From Rotaria macrura (Eukaryota > Rotifera > Eurotatoria > Philodinida > Philodinidae), in assembly GCA_900239685.1 (NCBI GenBank), contig OENT01000051.1, positions 62,001-126,000 of the forward strand: a stretch of 64,000 nucleotides of DNA, written 5' to 3'. Position numbers and translations under genes: made by a program. Within the stretch, counting starts at the first letter, position 1. Every line of letters starts with the position of its first letter. Positions 11,951-24,637 of this stretch are shown piece by piece. The notes beneath the pieces were generated by a model, which saw nothing but the letters and a program-made list of their open reading frames with translations, did not search any database and was not told where the DNA came from.

Positions 11951-13123
11951 TTATTCGGAATAAATAAAGTCATTGGATAGTAAAGCTATGGCATCATCAT
12001 CATCATCATCATCATCACCGTGAGCCTCTGATATAACATCAATTGTACTTGAATTTATTAATATTTTGGACATTTCAATCATATTGATTTTGGCAGAATT
12101 TAATTCTGAACTAGTACCAATGATGATCGGAACGAGTAGATCGAAATTCGAAAAAAGTTCTTTTACTTTAACTTCTAGTTTTATAGCATAATGTACACGA
12201 ACGTGTACATTCGAATGATTATTTGTGCTCTTGTAAACGTACGAGGGTGGAATAAACATCGGAATCGTCCATGGACATGTAGTTTCAATATGTTCATCAT
12301 TAGTATTCAACAATTGTGGAATAGAAAAGCGTTGAAGTTCTAATCGCCGTCGACATTTTTCTATTTCATAACGTTGAATAAGACAAAGATCAATGTGTTT
12401 AATTGTTAAATGGTTTGTGTTTGAAATTTCAAGTGACAAAACTGTCTGTTCGCCAGGTAAAAGACCCGAACGCTCTATAGTACCTCTAATCGTAATATCT
12501 TTACGCTTCGTATTGAATTTGACCACACATTGAGAATTGTTAATTTCAAACAGATCTACCCGTGGATAGATACGAAGTGGATAACTAATATGACTGTTGG
12601 AACAGTACCATTTTTTTTCAATAACAAGCTTTTTCATAGTGAATTGAATGAAAAAGAAAAAGAAAGTTCAAAGTAAAAATATGTAATACTGCATATTTTC
12701 TACCTGTAATTGATAACGTACAAATGGATAATCACTTGCATGTAACGTTGGAGGTAAGATATCAGGTACTCGAAAAGAAAATGGATGGATGTATTCACCT
12801 GGATCGAAAATCGTTTGATCATTCATTTTGCCACTGACTTGTTCTTTGTGATTACATATTGTTTCACCGATCATGAATTTTTCTCCGAAAATTCTGATAT
12901 CATGATTTTCAGTTATATGTTTTGTTTGACCATTTTGCATGCGAGTTGTACGTGTCGTTGTGTGACCAATATCACCAGATACGATTAAGTAAATGTCATG
13001 AATATTATCTGTACGTTCAGGAATTGTAAATTTAACATGACCTGATACAATATCACCACCATAATAAATAGTTGGCTGTGGCTGATCGAATATTATATTA
13101 ATCGTACTGTTAGTATTACCCAT
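11951..13123 (-). CDS. Arrestin domain-containing protein (alpha-arrestin)
   Basis: Predicted adaptor of the alpha-arrestin family, which link membrane cargo to ubiquitin ligases and trafficking machinery. Two exons, 13123-12704 and 12628-11951, join in phase and give 365 residues. The N-terminal arrestin domain (about 1-140) contains YYGGDIVSGHVKF and the usual LPPTLHASDYPFVRYQL ending. The C-terminal arrestin domain (about 145-325) contains LLPGEQTVLSLEISN and IPMFIPPSYVYKS, then HVRVHYAIKLEVKV. The start MGNTNS fits an N-myristoylation site (Gly2, Ser6), and a 3' splice-like TTTTACTTAG ends one base before the ATG. After the second domain there is only a short tail with eight aspartates. 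No PPxY motif lies in the tail, where many alpha-arrestins have theirs; the only formal PPxY (PPSY, 267-270) is inside the fold. The second-exon acceptor at 12629-12630 follows an A-rich stretch and is the least certain junction. Confidence 0.87.
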
Positions 13124-14860
13124 GCTAAGTAAAATTAACTTCTTTACTCTAATGTCTGTCGATATAAGCAAGAGACCTCAATTTTCTTGCGAAGTGTCAG
13201 AATATAGGTTGTGTGACGTTTAAAATAGACGCATAAAATATTATAGTCTATAAAAAAAACAATTGGGTTTCACTAGGTATGAATGAATCGAGAGAAAAGA
13301 GAACTTGCATCGTATGCGTTCAATAATTGGTTCTATGAGAGAAAAAAGAAAAAACATTAAAAATAAGTATAGCAAATAAATGCTTTTAATATTTACGATG
13401 AATTTCCTTTCATTTCTTTTGACGCAGGAAAACTGACGTTTGTCGACAAAAATATCAGTTAGTTTTTCTTATCTTTTTCTCATACGAAAATCTTGTTACG
13501 GAAAGACAATATAATGTTCTATTCAAAATTGAAATTGCTCGTTACTAAAAACAAACCATACTCGACATGATAATTATCATGAAAATACTTTAATGACGTC
13601 TATCACTTCCTAAAATCATAGAAGAAAAGAAGTGCTTGCTGATTATGAGAACAGAACAAACGAGTATGGTAGAAACGATCGTATGAGGAAATGGTGAATG
13701 ATTAACATGGTTCATTATCATGACTGCACATTTTTCTAATATCGTATACGAAGAAGAAAAAAGCATTCGTACGTGACTTCTCTTCAATGCACTTTATTTC
13801 GCTCTGTACTAACAATATCGAGCCTATATAGATCGTCGAAATACGAGACATACATGCGTGTTAGAATTCATCATATGTCAATTTAAATATAAATTCTCAT
13901 TATTCTTTTAATCTTAATTAATAACAAATATTTTGAATAAATCATAAATGTTTAACATATTTATTTGATATTTGAATTAATTCATAAATAATATATCATG
14001 CAAAATTGGGTACTATAATCAAACAAATAAATGTCCAATAGCTTATAGAAAACTTATGGTGTTATTGAAATTGAATTCGATCTGATTTAGAAAATGGATA
14101 GCACAAAATTTAGAATTCAGTATCTACTCTAGTATTGAGAAAATACTTCGTTTATCAGATATTTATTCTCTAATCTTGTATGAAAACAGTTAAACCTGTG
14201 GAAAGTATGCTGGTAATATTCATTCATTTATTAGCAACGATGATGATCATCTTTCTTTATAGTAAACTACAAGAGATGTTATCAATGTCTAGAGATTATT
14301 TATAACCATTATTATTGCTGTAGTATTTTCTTTTCTTTGATTTCTTTTCATTCGTTTTTCCAGTGGAAAATATCATTTCGATTCTATGTTTTCCTAGTCA
14401 TACTTATGCTCATATTTCTGCATTAGTAATTTATTCAATGATAGAAATGATAGACAAAGTAAAAATTCAATATGCTGTATTAATATATATATTTATATAT
14501 ATTTGTATAGCTGTTACAGATAGATGGTTCTTTTTCTGATCCTAAACACGTTTTTTATATAAGCAAGAATTAGAAAAGAAAAGAAAGAATACTTATCAAA
14601 TATAGAATTTTGCTAGTAAAGATGTATGATAAAAAGAAAGAAAGAAGAAAAATAAAGAATGAGAAAATAAAAAACAACAGGATTCGTTCTATATATTGAA
14701 AAATTTTGGCAGTGAACCGATGATATTTCATCCAATAATTATAACAACGTAATTTCATTTGAATATCTAAACATGAATAGATTATTAGTATATAGAAACG
14801 ATTACAACAAAAATATTAATTACTGTCATGACCATAGTACTGCTATTTGTTTCGATATCT
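13124..14860. other. Intergenic, arrestin gene to Gln-rich gene
   Basis: AT-rich sequence without a supported gene on either strand. It contains the arrestin gene's 5' flank and the 3' flank of the Gln-rich gene. Short open frames at 13590-13787 and 14570-14758 (- strand) show no family resemblance and look random. Confidence 0.55.
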
Positions 14861-17629
14861 CTATCCAGATAGAGATATTTCTATAGTAGTCGTATCTATA
14901 GTTCGAAATGATACAGGTGGAGATCCGAGGACTTTTTGTTTTGTTCGTGAATTATGCTGAAATACTCCTGACGATGGTCCAGTATACTTTGGCATGGAAG
15001 CTTGGGATTGATATGCCAGTTGATTGTTTCTTTCTGATAGGCCATATGGGTCTAATGCAGTTTTAAGTGCAAGATTATCGCTGCTTCTTACATGTTGAAT
15101 TATATTATTGGGTAATTGATCGACAAAAACCGAGTCAGGAAACTTTTCATTACCACTGTCGAATGGTGATGGAATCGGATAACCATCAGGCGCAGTAGTG
15201 TCTGCATATTGAATATTGAATTCACGACCATGAAGACCAGGAAGTTTGCTATCGAAATGATGGATGCAAAAACTTTTCGTTTCTAAAACTATACTTACTT
15301 GAGCATGTCAGAAAGATTTTCTTTGCTCAATTCAGGTATATTGAATGAAGATGATGGTCGAAACATTTCAGTAGAGCCAGGAGCTGTTTGAGGTCTTTCT
15401 ATCAGGTGAGGATGAGTACTAAAATTATTAAATTGGTTCATGGATGGCAATTGTTGTTTTTCGGGGGTTACAAAATTGATCGGTATAAAGAGACTTGGAG
15501 TAGGTCGACGAGAATAATCATGGTTTATATCGAAACCTAAAATTGAATTGAAAACAAATCACGAACAATAATAATTAGATCGAATTAGGAAAAACACATC
15601 TCGCCAATAACAAAAACCTGCGGGAATGGGACTGTTTGGTTGTGTTGAGCTCATAATTCGATTAGATAATCGCTGTATATTGATGTTTGAGACATTATCT
15701 GAAGTCCTTGATGAAACTGGCATTATTGGAATAGGTTGCGCTGGGTGAATGGTATTATTTTGAAAGTACGAATCATTAAGCCGATTGCCAAGGCCAGGTC
15801 GAACAGAAAAATTTGTTCGCGTTGGCCGCGGTCCCATTGGAGGAAGTGAGGGGTTTCGTTGCCGCTGTTGTAGCATTTGTTGTTGTTTTAACTGCAGCAA
15901 TATCTGTCGATAATTTTGTTGTATTTTTTGTTCATCTGTTAGTACATGTTGTTGTTGCTGTTTTCGTTCTTGTTGCAGAATTCGTTGTAACTGTTGTTGT
16001 TGTTTTCGCTCCTGTTGCTGTTGTAGAAATTGTTGTAGCTGTTGTTGTTGTTGTCTTTGCTGTTGGAGTAAAAGTTCTTGTCTCAGTTGTTGTATTTGTT
16101 CCTTTCGTTGTAATTGTTGTTGTTCTTTGGGTTGCTGAACTTGTATATGTCGATCTTGTTCTTGATATTGTAGTTGCAGCTGCAAGTGACGTTGCTTTTG
16201 TTCTAACAAGAGCTGTTGTTGTTGTTGTTTTTGTTGCATTTGTAATTGTTGTTGTCTTTTCTGTTCTAACAAGAGTTGTTGTTGTTTTTGTTGCATTTGT
16301 AATTGTTGTTGCCGTTTTTGTTCTAACAAGAAGCGTTGCCGTTTCTGTTCCAACAAGAATTGTTGTTGTTTTTGTTGCATTTGTAATTGTTGTTGCCGTT
16401 TTTGCTGCAACAACATTTGCTGTTGTTTTTGTTGCAATTGTAATTGCTGTTGGCGCTTTTGTTGTAATTGAAACTGTTGTTGCTGCTGCAAAAATTGCTG
16501 TTGTTGTTGTTGTAGAGATTGAGTATTTTGACTTTGTTGGTATAAATTTTCTAGTGATCCAGGCATTCGAAGATTCACACGTTGCGCTGGCGATGAAATA
16601 CTTAATGCGGTTTGGTTAGTATAGTTTTGTTGTGGTCTAACCGTTCCTTGTAGCATTTGTGGTCCAATATTATGATTGACGAAATCAAGAACAATAGGAT
16701 CATGAGACGTTTTTTGATCAGTTTGTGCTTGCAATCTAGTATTAATCAATTTTCGAATAGCGTCTTCGGGTGGTGGTCCACCGGATTCGGGATCATAACG
16801 AACTTTCACGATTATTGGAGCATTTTCATCTTCTTGTTCTCCATAATAGTCGTCGATACCATTGTTCATTTCAAAGCCGGACTGAGCATTGTATACTGAA
16901 TCGGACTCTGTTTGAGGTAAACTAGAGGATTTCATTGCATTAGAATCACTAGGAGCAGTGGTATGAGCAAACATATTTGATTTTAGATTAGAACTTGGCC
17001 CAGATATTCGAGTTAAGGGAGCCATAGTATGCGATTTTCGTTCTCGTCGAATATAATCAAATAAAGCTCCGGTTGAACGGGAGTTGGCCAATGATCCGGG
17101 AGCTGGTGATAAGGTACCATCGTTCGTAGTTTTAACTTCTGCACTCGATTGTCGTGGTAAAACTCGAGGTTTTTTTACATTAATCGGTCTTTGCGAAGAT
17201 CTAGACTCTTAAAAACCAGAGCAAACTATAGTTGAAAACAAAAACTAAACAAAACTACACGAAATACGTACGCCGTGCTAGAGAATTGTCAGTTTTATTC
17301 ACACCTAACGACTCTTTCGCTAAGCCATTTTCCTGATTCGTTATTATAAGCGTTGTAGAATGCAGTTTCATTTTACTTGCATCATCAGTTCGATCAGCTT
17401 TCTGTGTTAAATTATTGTTGAATGTGAAATTCATTTGCTGTTCTAAGTTTCCCGATTCGAACCCAGCTGTTGGACTTGAAAAAAATTCTGAGGACCGATT
17501 ATTACCGAATTCTTCGATTTCGTTGCTATGATTCGATCTTATATCATAAGCTTGCCTTAAATTCGATATCGGTCGACGATAAAATGATTGATGATTAAAT
17601 CCGTGAGCTGCTATCGGTTTTTGTTGCAT
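14861..17629 (-). CDS. Glutamine-rich protein of unknown function
   Basis: I do not recognise this protein. Four exons, 17629-17272, 17207-15618, 15536-15299 and 15248-14861, join in phase and give about 857 residues. Residues 1-170 are polar and probably disordered. A less biased stretch follows: LANSRSTGALFDYIRRERKS around 160-180, then APIIVKVRYDPESGGPPPED and AIRKLINTRLQ, which looks like a short structured or binding segment. The middle (about 350-560) is Gln-rich with Lys/Arg/Leu/Met in a 19-residue repeat and would favour coiled coil or aggregation. The C-terminal 200 residues are Pro/Ser/Asn-rich (for example EFNIQYADTTAPDGYPIPSP). No membrane segment or signal peptide is seen. Exon 2 ends at a weak donor (GTTTTT), so its 3' end is the least sure point. 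Frame conservation through 2.5 kb of non-repetitive and repetitive sequence argues that it is a real gene. Confidence 0.75.
16040..16510 (-). repeat. Tandem 57-nt coding repeat, poly-Gln tract
   Basis: Within exon 2 of the Gln-rich gene a unit of about 57 nt recurs four to five times, clearest at 16198-16450. It encodes 19-residue units of the type QQKRQQQLQMQQKQQQLLLE with substitutions. Flanking sequence is plain CAA/CAG-rich. The antisense strand is therefore also open over 800 bp as a Val/Phe-rich frame, which is a by-product. The period is a multiple of three, so copy number can change without frameshift. Confidence 0.85.
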
Positions 17630-20600
17630 TCCTTATTACGAAAGCAAAGCAATAAAATAGATAGTTGTCTTTCAATTGTGTCCTTGTAGATAATGATGGA
17701 CAAAATTATAGAATACCGAAAATGAAAGAGAACAGAACAAACATATTATGTGCGCAGTACAAATGCGTGAACAGAAAAAAATACCTTGAAGCACTTATAA
17801 TGTGCACACCATAGGAGGCCATCTGTAAAGAATGTCGGAATGAAAATCATTCTTATCGATTTTTTCGTTTTCTTCAACCTCCATCGATACCTCTGCCTTT
17901 TCGTAGCAGTTCAGCATTAGAACACTACGACCATCTTCGAAATGTTCTGTTTATTCAAAAACATATTGTTTTTATCCTTATAAAATATCACAATAAAAAG
18001 AAAACGCTATCATAAAAATATAAGTGCAAGTTACAATAAATAAAAAACAAACAAAACACAAGATATCCATCGGAAAGCATCAAATTTATGTTCCAATACA
18101 TAATATATATATATTGAGCAGATGCTTGAAATGAATTAGATTGACCTATGATTTAACTAGACGTAAGGATTCAAGTGCACAGAATAGAATCGGCGAAGAA
18201 GAAAACCTACCATTGCATAGATCATTGTATTGCAAAGTTCTTTCGATTTCGAGACAAACACAAGGACATAAGAGCGTATATTGTGCTGTCGAGACTAAAA
18301 CAAAAATCTTTGGATATCATTTCATATCATAGAAATTTTATGAAATTCATTGTTCATCTTCTACACATTCTGTTGGTGATCTTATTTTTTCAAAGTTACA
18401 TACAATTGATTCCTTCAGTTCATTTCCGAATGAAATGTACTGTGCAATATGAATAAAACGTTAGAATTTTGGTGATCAACGAAGATATTCATGCTAGTAG
18501 CTAGCTGCCTACAGTAAAAATAAGCTGAGCAAATATTCAAAATGATATCAGTTCTACCCTAGACCACTCCGCAGAATAGAAGGCCATCCCATATTAGAAG
18601 GTCACCCCCTTTTTTAGAAGGCCATCTCAAAATCATTAATGCGAAAACCAAATCAGAAGGCCATGCTTTTTTTTATGGATAGTTAAGAAACTTCTATAAT
18701 ATCTTTACAACTTTTACTAATATTTTTCAACTTTCAGTATCATGCTTGGTGTCTACTGAATCGAGTTTTTTTACTTTCTCTAAATATCTAAACAAATGTA
18801 TCCATATTTTAAAAATCTTCAAGACTAAACTAAGTTTGATTTGCTTATTTTAAAACTTAATTAATTTGTTTCGATTTGACCGAATGCTTTCTGATTAGAT
18901 ATAAAAATCTCTGTTGTTTAACGCTTGGCAGGTGATGAACTTCATATTGGCAAAAAGGAATAAATAAGGCAACAAAAATAAAAGAAATAAGACGAAAGAA
19001 AGAGAGCAAGAATGCGCCAGCTGCCAAAAATGCACGATCGTATGCTTTAAATACAGCACAAGTTACTATCAGATATTCAAGCAGAGATGGAGCCAGAAAT
19101 TTTTTTAAGGGGAACCTCTATGAAAAAGAAAGTAACTTTGAACTTATGAAAAAAAATCAGTCCGTACTGTTCTCGTCCATGCATTTAGATCTCTTCCGGG
19201 GTACTGATTCCTAGTCCCTCATCTGGATACGTCCCTGTGTTCAACTCTGATTCACAAGCGAAATAGAGACGCCTTCTGAATAACACGATAAGCCCCTATA
19301 GTAACAGTGTCTCATTGATGATGAAAAATAGCCCTGAAGTTCAGCAGATTGATATCCAATGGTAATTATTTCTGAAATTGAAGATCGTTAGAATGTACTT
19401 GTTCGCTTAAATAATTATTTAAATTTGATTTCTGCTAATCGCATCGAAATGACTGCCGATGAAGACTAGAAAATAAAGCTCTTGTAGAATGGAAATTAAC
19501 TGCATTTCTGAAACCCTATCAGATGAATGCCTAATGTTTGATTTTCCATGCTTTTCGGTTGTATGAAAATTATATGCTCTATTCACGAGAGAAAATAAAA
19601 CATGAACTCACGTGAAATAAACGTGAAAGCATTCAGTTGCGAACGCATCACAAGAGCTGGATCACATTTATCAACCGCTTCACAAACCTCAGCATATTTG
19701 AATTTTTATTTATAGAGCTCGAAGCATGAAATTAGTAAGCAAAGAAAAAATTAGAAAGTTTCTACTAAAAAGTTTGCAGTATAAGACCATCCTCATTACA
19801 AGGACCACTTCAAGACGAGCGATGCGAATTTCCATAATAGAAGGACACGGCCTTTAATTTTGTGGAAGAGTTTACGTGGTAAATCAATTTATTAGTGTGA
19901 TATTGATGTATTTTAATTCATAAAACCGAAAAAACGTCGAGAAAAAATATTAATGGAAGTCGTCCCTGTCACAGCCATCGTAACTCAGATCATAAGAGAA
20001 AAAAATTGAAGAAATCGGCATAGTAAAATATTCTACGATATTAAGCGAATTGCCATGTAGATTGTAATAATGATTAAATACGATTCACAACTATGTTAAC
20101 ATGTGACAAATTTTAACTTAAAAGATGAAAATTATAGAACGTTTTACATGCACGATGTTTCAAAAATCTGGATTAGATTTTTATAGACCGAGACTAGTAT
20201 ACAGTTCAGGCTCTGAACTTTAGGACACTTGCAAACAATTCATTTTGATACAGTTGCATCTTCGTTCCCCTGTTCGTCTTTCCTCCTTGTGCCATATTGT
20301 CAACACTGTCTAACATCCAACGAACTAACAGGAAAAATTAGAAAAGAAATTTCGATGAAACGTTATTAAAAATAAATGAAGAGAGACGTATTAAAATGAA
20401 AATCTATTCACATAAAAATATGAATCGATATCAACCAGAAAGATGTATCAAAGGAGAATCTCGATTTAAAAAAATTTTCTCTATTTCACCATCATTCCTA
20501 TGGACATTCTTTGATGGATGACTCCTAACCGTGGTATATGTCTGCGTAGCCATGATTCGCTGATTTACCTGTATGAAATTATTCTACTTTTATCTGATTG

Positions 20601-21553
20601 TGATAGATTTTATCAAAATAAAAGAAAAAAATTGTATAAACAACAGAAGAAATAAAGGTCACAGTAGATTGTATGTGTAGTAAATATACAATCATTTGTT
20701 AGAAAAATACAGCCTCTTTTAATTAGATTTAATATCAAAATATGATATTAAATCAAATATCGGTATCATCGGCAATCTTTCACGTCCATTTGAACTCTTA
20801 TCAATACGTAAATAATTTTAATCATAAAATTTCATTGATATACACATGAACTTCTATTTGTAAAGGAAAACAGAGAGCCAATTGACTTTGTCTACATTTA
20901 ATCATATCTTGATCTATAGAAATTTTTCTTTTTCGATACATGAATAAGAAATCAAATGCTACATATACACTGTGTCTATTCATGTCAATATGTATTTCAT
21001 TCTATGATAAATAAAAAAGAACCACGAATCATCGAAAAAATGTGAATCGTATTCAAACGACATTGGTTTTGCATAAACGTTTGAATATTATAATTTTTTG
21101 TCACTTGTCGTAAAAATCAGACAATCGTGAACATTCGAACGTTATTTACAGATCACTTACTCTCTACAATATGTTTTGTTGGAACAATATATAATTGTTA
21201 TCATCAAGTGTCTGTCTGTTACAAGGTTGATTAGTCATATTTCGTGTACACAAGTTCAAATAATTGGTTTTTATTTATTTATATGTGATTCACTTGAAAT
21301 AAATTGTTTCATTACATTGAAATGAGAGGAACTAAAGGATGACCTGGGTGTATACACATACATATCTATTTATTTAGTCAATGATACGAGAAAGAAAAAC
21401 AGAACACCAAAGAAAAAGAGAAATCATACAATCAATACTATTATTTTTGATGAACAAGATGGAGTACTGAAAATATACATCTAAATGACAAAATAGAACA
21501 CAAATCATTCTCATAATTGACAAGAGATTCTCAAAAGTCTCATTGCTGTAAGT
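17630..21553. other. Gene-free stretch with short repeats and possible transposon debris
   Basis: No supported coding region in 3.9 kb. Contents noticed: four copies of an AGAAGGCCATC-like motif at 18576-18667 (listed separately), and a less AT-rich block at about 19085-19310 beginning GAGATGGAGCCAGAAA that resembles worn transposon ends. Two overlapping + strand frames at 18141-18456 have no recognisable product. The 3' flank of the TLC-domain gene lies at the right end. Confidence 0.5.
18576..18667. repeat. Short interspersed motif AGAAGGCCATC, four copies
   Basis: Copies start near 18577 (AGAAGGCCATCCC), 18597 (AGAAGGTCACCCC), 18616 (AGAAGGCCATCTC) and 18655 (AGAAGGCCATGCT). Spacing is irregular (about 19, 19 and 39 bp), with the last roughly twice the first two. 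A related string, ATAGAAGGACACGGCC, lies near 19837-19853. Confidence 0.7.
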
Positions 21554-23806
21554 TTAGGACATTAGTTTAAGTGACTTATATCGTTTTAGGAAATCAGTAT
21601 ACAATACACGATAAAATAGTATGGGATTTATGATCCACATAACTGGAATAAGAATGCAAGCAACAAAATAATAATAAAAATCTCCAACTCGATAACGATC
21701 TTGATACACGAAAATAGTAACGAAAAATAACATACATAAACGACAGAAAAAGAATGTTACAATATTAAGGATCATATTCAATCGGACAAAAACATTTTCA
21801 CGTGGAATATTAAAAAGATGAAAAAGTTTTCGAGCATGTAAAAATATTGAATTTACTTCAGCTAGTAATGCAAACATCTGATAGCCAACATTCAATATGC
21901 GTACTATGTTCAAACCGAAAAATATCAATGTCTAAAGATATAACAAAAAACTTATTGAAATATTTAAACAGAAAAAAATACATAACAGACATAGTTGAGA
22001 AAAATTTCAATGGAAATTTTCAATAATCGTCATTTTTTTATTTTATAATTATTAATACCAACAATCGACTAATATCAAATTTAGTAGGGTGATCAAAAAT
22101 GTTAGCAATTACTAAAGCACTAATTACGGATGGGTTTTCAGTGTCATTGTTTTTTCTGCCTAGAAGAAGAATGTGTCAGTTACACAAAAGAATGCTTATT
22201 CTTTCCCCTAGCAACGATTAATTGAAAAAACATGTATTCATTTGATTTGATTTGACGATACTAACTATTAATGTAATTATAAAGAGATGCTAAAGAGACC
22301 AATGTTGTTGTTATTCTTGTTTAATATTATTTTATTTTCTCTTATATAAAGCCAAGGCTAGTTAATTCATTTTTCAATGTGTGTCTTTAATTGTACGTCA
22401 CAACCCAATAGGCAGCCCGCCAGTTTTTCTCTTTTGCTATGTGTTAAAGATAGGACAAATATTATATACATGACACGTTTAGTTGATACTCCTTGGGACG
22501 TAAAATGAAGGTATTGCTCGTGTCGAGTAAAACTCTTCCACACAACCAAAGGTCGGCAAAGACAAAGCTATGCTCATGTGAAGAAATTCGAATTTAATGA
22601 GAAATAAAAATACGTCTAATAGATGTTAATAGGTCTTTGTTAATGAAGACATCAGTAATTACATTCACTGATGATCTGCGGACAAAAAACAAAATCACCG
22701 AATAGATACTTGTAGGTCTATTGTGTTGACCAAATAGATATCATATGGAGCTTTTCTATTCATTCACAGACAATGACAAAGACAAGTTAAACTGTCTCAT
22801 CTCACATATTACGAAAATCATCAATACTTACTCTTCATTGACGATGCCCATAATAGTTATGGTAGAATGTGATCGTTTCTATTTCGCTCTATTGAATAAA
22901 ACCCATCAATAGTTACATGTGAAAGTCCTGACTCCTATCATCATCTAATGTAGATTTGGTAATGTGAGAACTCAACTAGGTCAATAGTCTTAGTAATGAA
23001 TGCCTAAAATATGCGATAATAGTTGAACCTAACTTTTTGAATCAACAACTTTCCAGATGAATCTGGCAATAGATATGTATAGCTTATGCTCTTGGCTTCA
23101 CAGTATAGATATAAATGATAGTAACACATAAAGTTTGTATCATTCCATAAGGACGGATTATCAGCAATTGAATTTACCTTTCTTTTCCTTTAGTAGTTCT
23201 AATTCTTAAATCCAGGGCATTTTCAAGGTTGAACTTTTGTTTTTTTACACAGCTCGGTTATTTGTCAAATTTCAAACGTGAATAGACTCGAAGAAATTAA
23301 ATAGCGAAATAAAACAATGGAAACTTACGACTATGTGATGCAGTATTATTTCAAACATATCCAACCCTCTTCGATTTGATATAATATCGCATAGGTCATA
23401 ACAAAAATAACCTGAAAATAGATATATTGCGTGAAATAAATATTACTTGGATTCATTTTTTTCGACACTTACCAAAAGATAATGAACATGTTAAGTATGT
23501 AGTAAAATTAACATGATTAACAAAATCTTGAAATAATTCAGGATATGACAAAAAACTAAAGAGAACAAGGATACCGGTTATAAAAGCATGTAACCAACTA
23601 ATTAATAAATTTAATCGTTGCCATCGTTCTTCATTGGGATATGTGAACCATGTTCGAATGTATGGTGATGATATTGTACAATCGTTTTGGTTTTTTGTGA
23701 TTATTCGAAAATGAGTAATCGGTTCTATTAAACAACGACACAAGAGGAAGAAAAAAAATGATAATATTGCCCCGCTCAAGCCAAGTATTGCACTGATTAC
23801 AAGCAT
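21554..23806 (-). CDS. TLC domain-containing membrane protein (TLCD1/TLCD2-like)
   Basis: Multi-pass membrane protein with a TRAM/LAG1/CLN8 domain. Vertebrate TLCD1 and TLCD2 influence phospholipid fatty-acid composition and membrane fluidity; the same role here is inference. Three exons, 23806-23473, 23411-23329 and 21931-21554, join in phase and give 264 residues. An N-terminal hydrophobic segment (residues 2-25) is followed by RWQRLNLLISWLHAFITGIL, matching the first TLC helix region of TLCD proteins. Exon 2 supplies YFCYDLCDII (113-122) and the LHHIV di-histidine (136-137), the classic TLC signature. Exon 3 gives LLAEVNSIFLHARKLFHLF and further hydrophobic segments, ending in a basic tail (FLKRYKSLKLMS). 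Intron 1 is 61 nt; intron 2 is 1.4 kb and contains no recognised gene. A pyrimidine-rich acceptor (AAAATTAG) ends four bases before the start codon. Confidence 0.88.
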
Positions 23807-24637
23807 TTATCTAATTTTAAAAAAAGAAAGAAGAAAATTCAACTCTTGTACAATCTTTTGTTTCCATCAATATAGGATTTTATTTTTTGAAATTTTCTTT
23901 AATCTTTATAAGCGCACAAAAAAGAAAAAGAAAGAACAATATGCCACTGAAGCGCAAGCAAAGCGGCGGTCGAAAAAAAGTGAGTGGCGACGGTGGCATT
24001 TAACATGTCACTTTAGTCACAGAAGAAAAATAGTGCCCAGAATAGTGTGTATGCATATGTATATATAGATATATATATGAATGAAATCGCTCTAGTTTCG
24101 TCCATGGAATGAGCAGTATGGAAGAATAATAATAACACAAAAAAAAAAGAATGATAGTTCATAATGATAGTGTGGTATAAATACGTTGGAATATCAATGA
24201 ACAAAAAATATGCAATGAATGCAGAATTATCTGACTAAATGAGTCATAGCGAAAGAAATTAGAGAAAAAAAAATGTGATATTTTGTTAAAGTCGAAATGA
24301 ATTCGTGCAACAAATTCACAATAGCCCATTAGTCAATTTTCGAAAGGCGATTAAATACATAAAGAAGAACAGAAACAAAAACGTTTTTTTAAACAAGACA
24401 CATTTTATATTTTGTTCATTGTTGTTTGTTGATTAAGAACAAGGACGGATTAACATAGACACAAAGAGGAAAATCTTTGGCTCGATGAACGTAAATAGAA
24501 GGGAGAGGTTCATGGAAATGTTGTGGAAGAAATATCAAAGACGCAATAGAACAAAGAAAAAAGGTCTCATGTGAGTAAATTCAATAGGCTAAAAGTGTTT
24601 CATAAATAGAAAGAACGAATATTTTCTTGATTTTTAA
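23807..24637. other. Spacer between kinase 3' end and TLC-domain gene 5' end
   Basis: Contains the TLC gene promoter region. At 23941-24003 there is a locally GC-rich block with inverted ends (ATGCCAC/GTGGCAT) and a 20-codon basic open frame on the + strand (see findings). The rest is AT-rich with an alternating TA stretch near 24058-24078 and shows no coding signal. Confidence 0.5.

Noticed and set aside
15813..16619. Long + strand open frame, Val/Phe/Ala-rich
   Set aside because: It is the exact antisense of the CAA/CAG-rich repeat in the Gln-rich gene on the - strand; such repeats keep the opposite strand free of stops.
19085..19310. Block starting GAGATGGAGCCAGAAA as a transposon end
   Set aside because: The composition looks transposon-like, but I found no partner inverted repeat or coding remnant to delimit an element.
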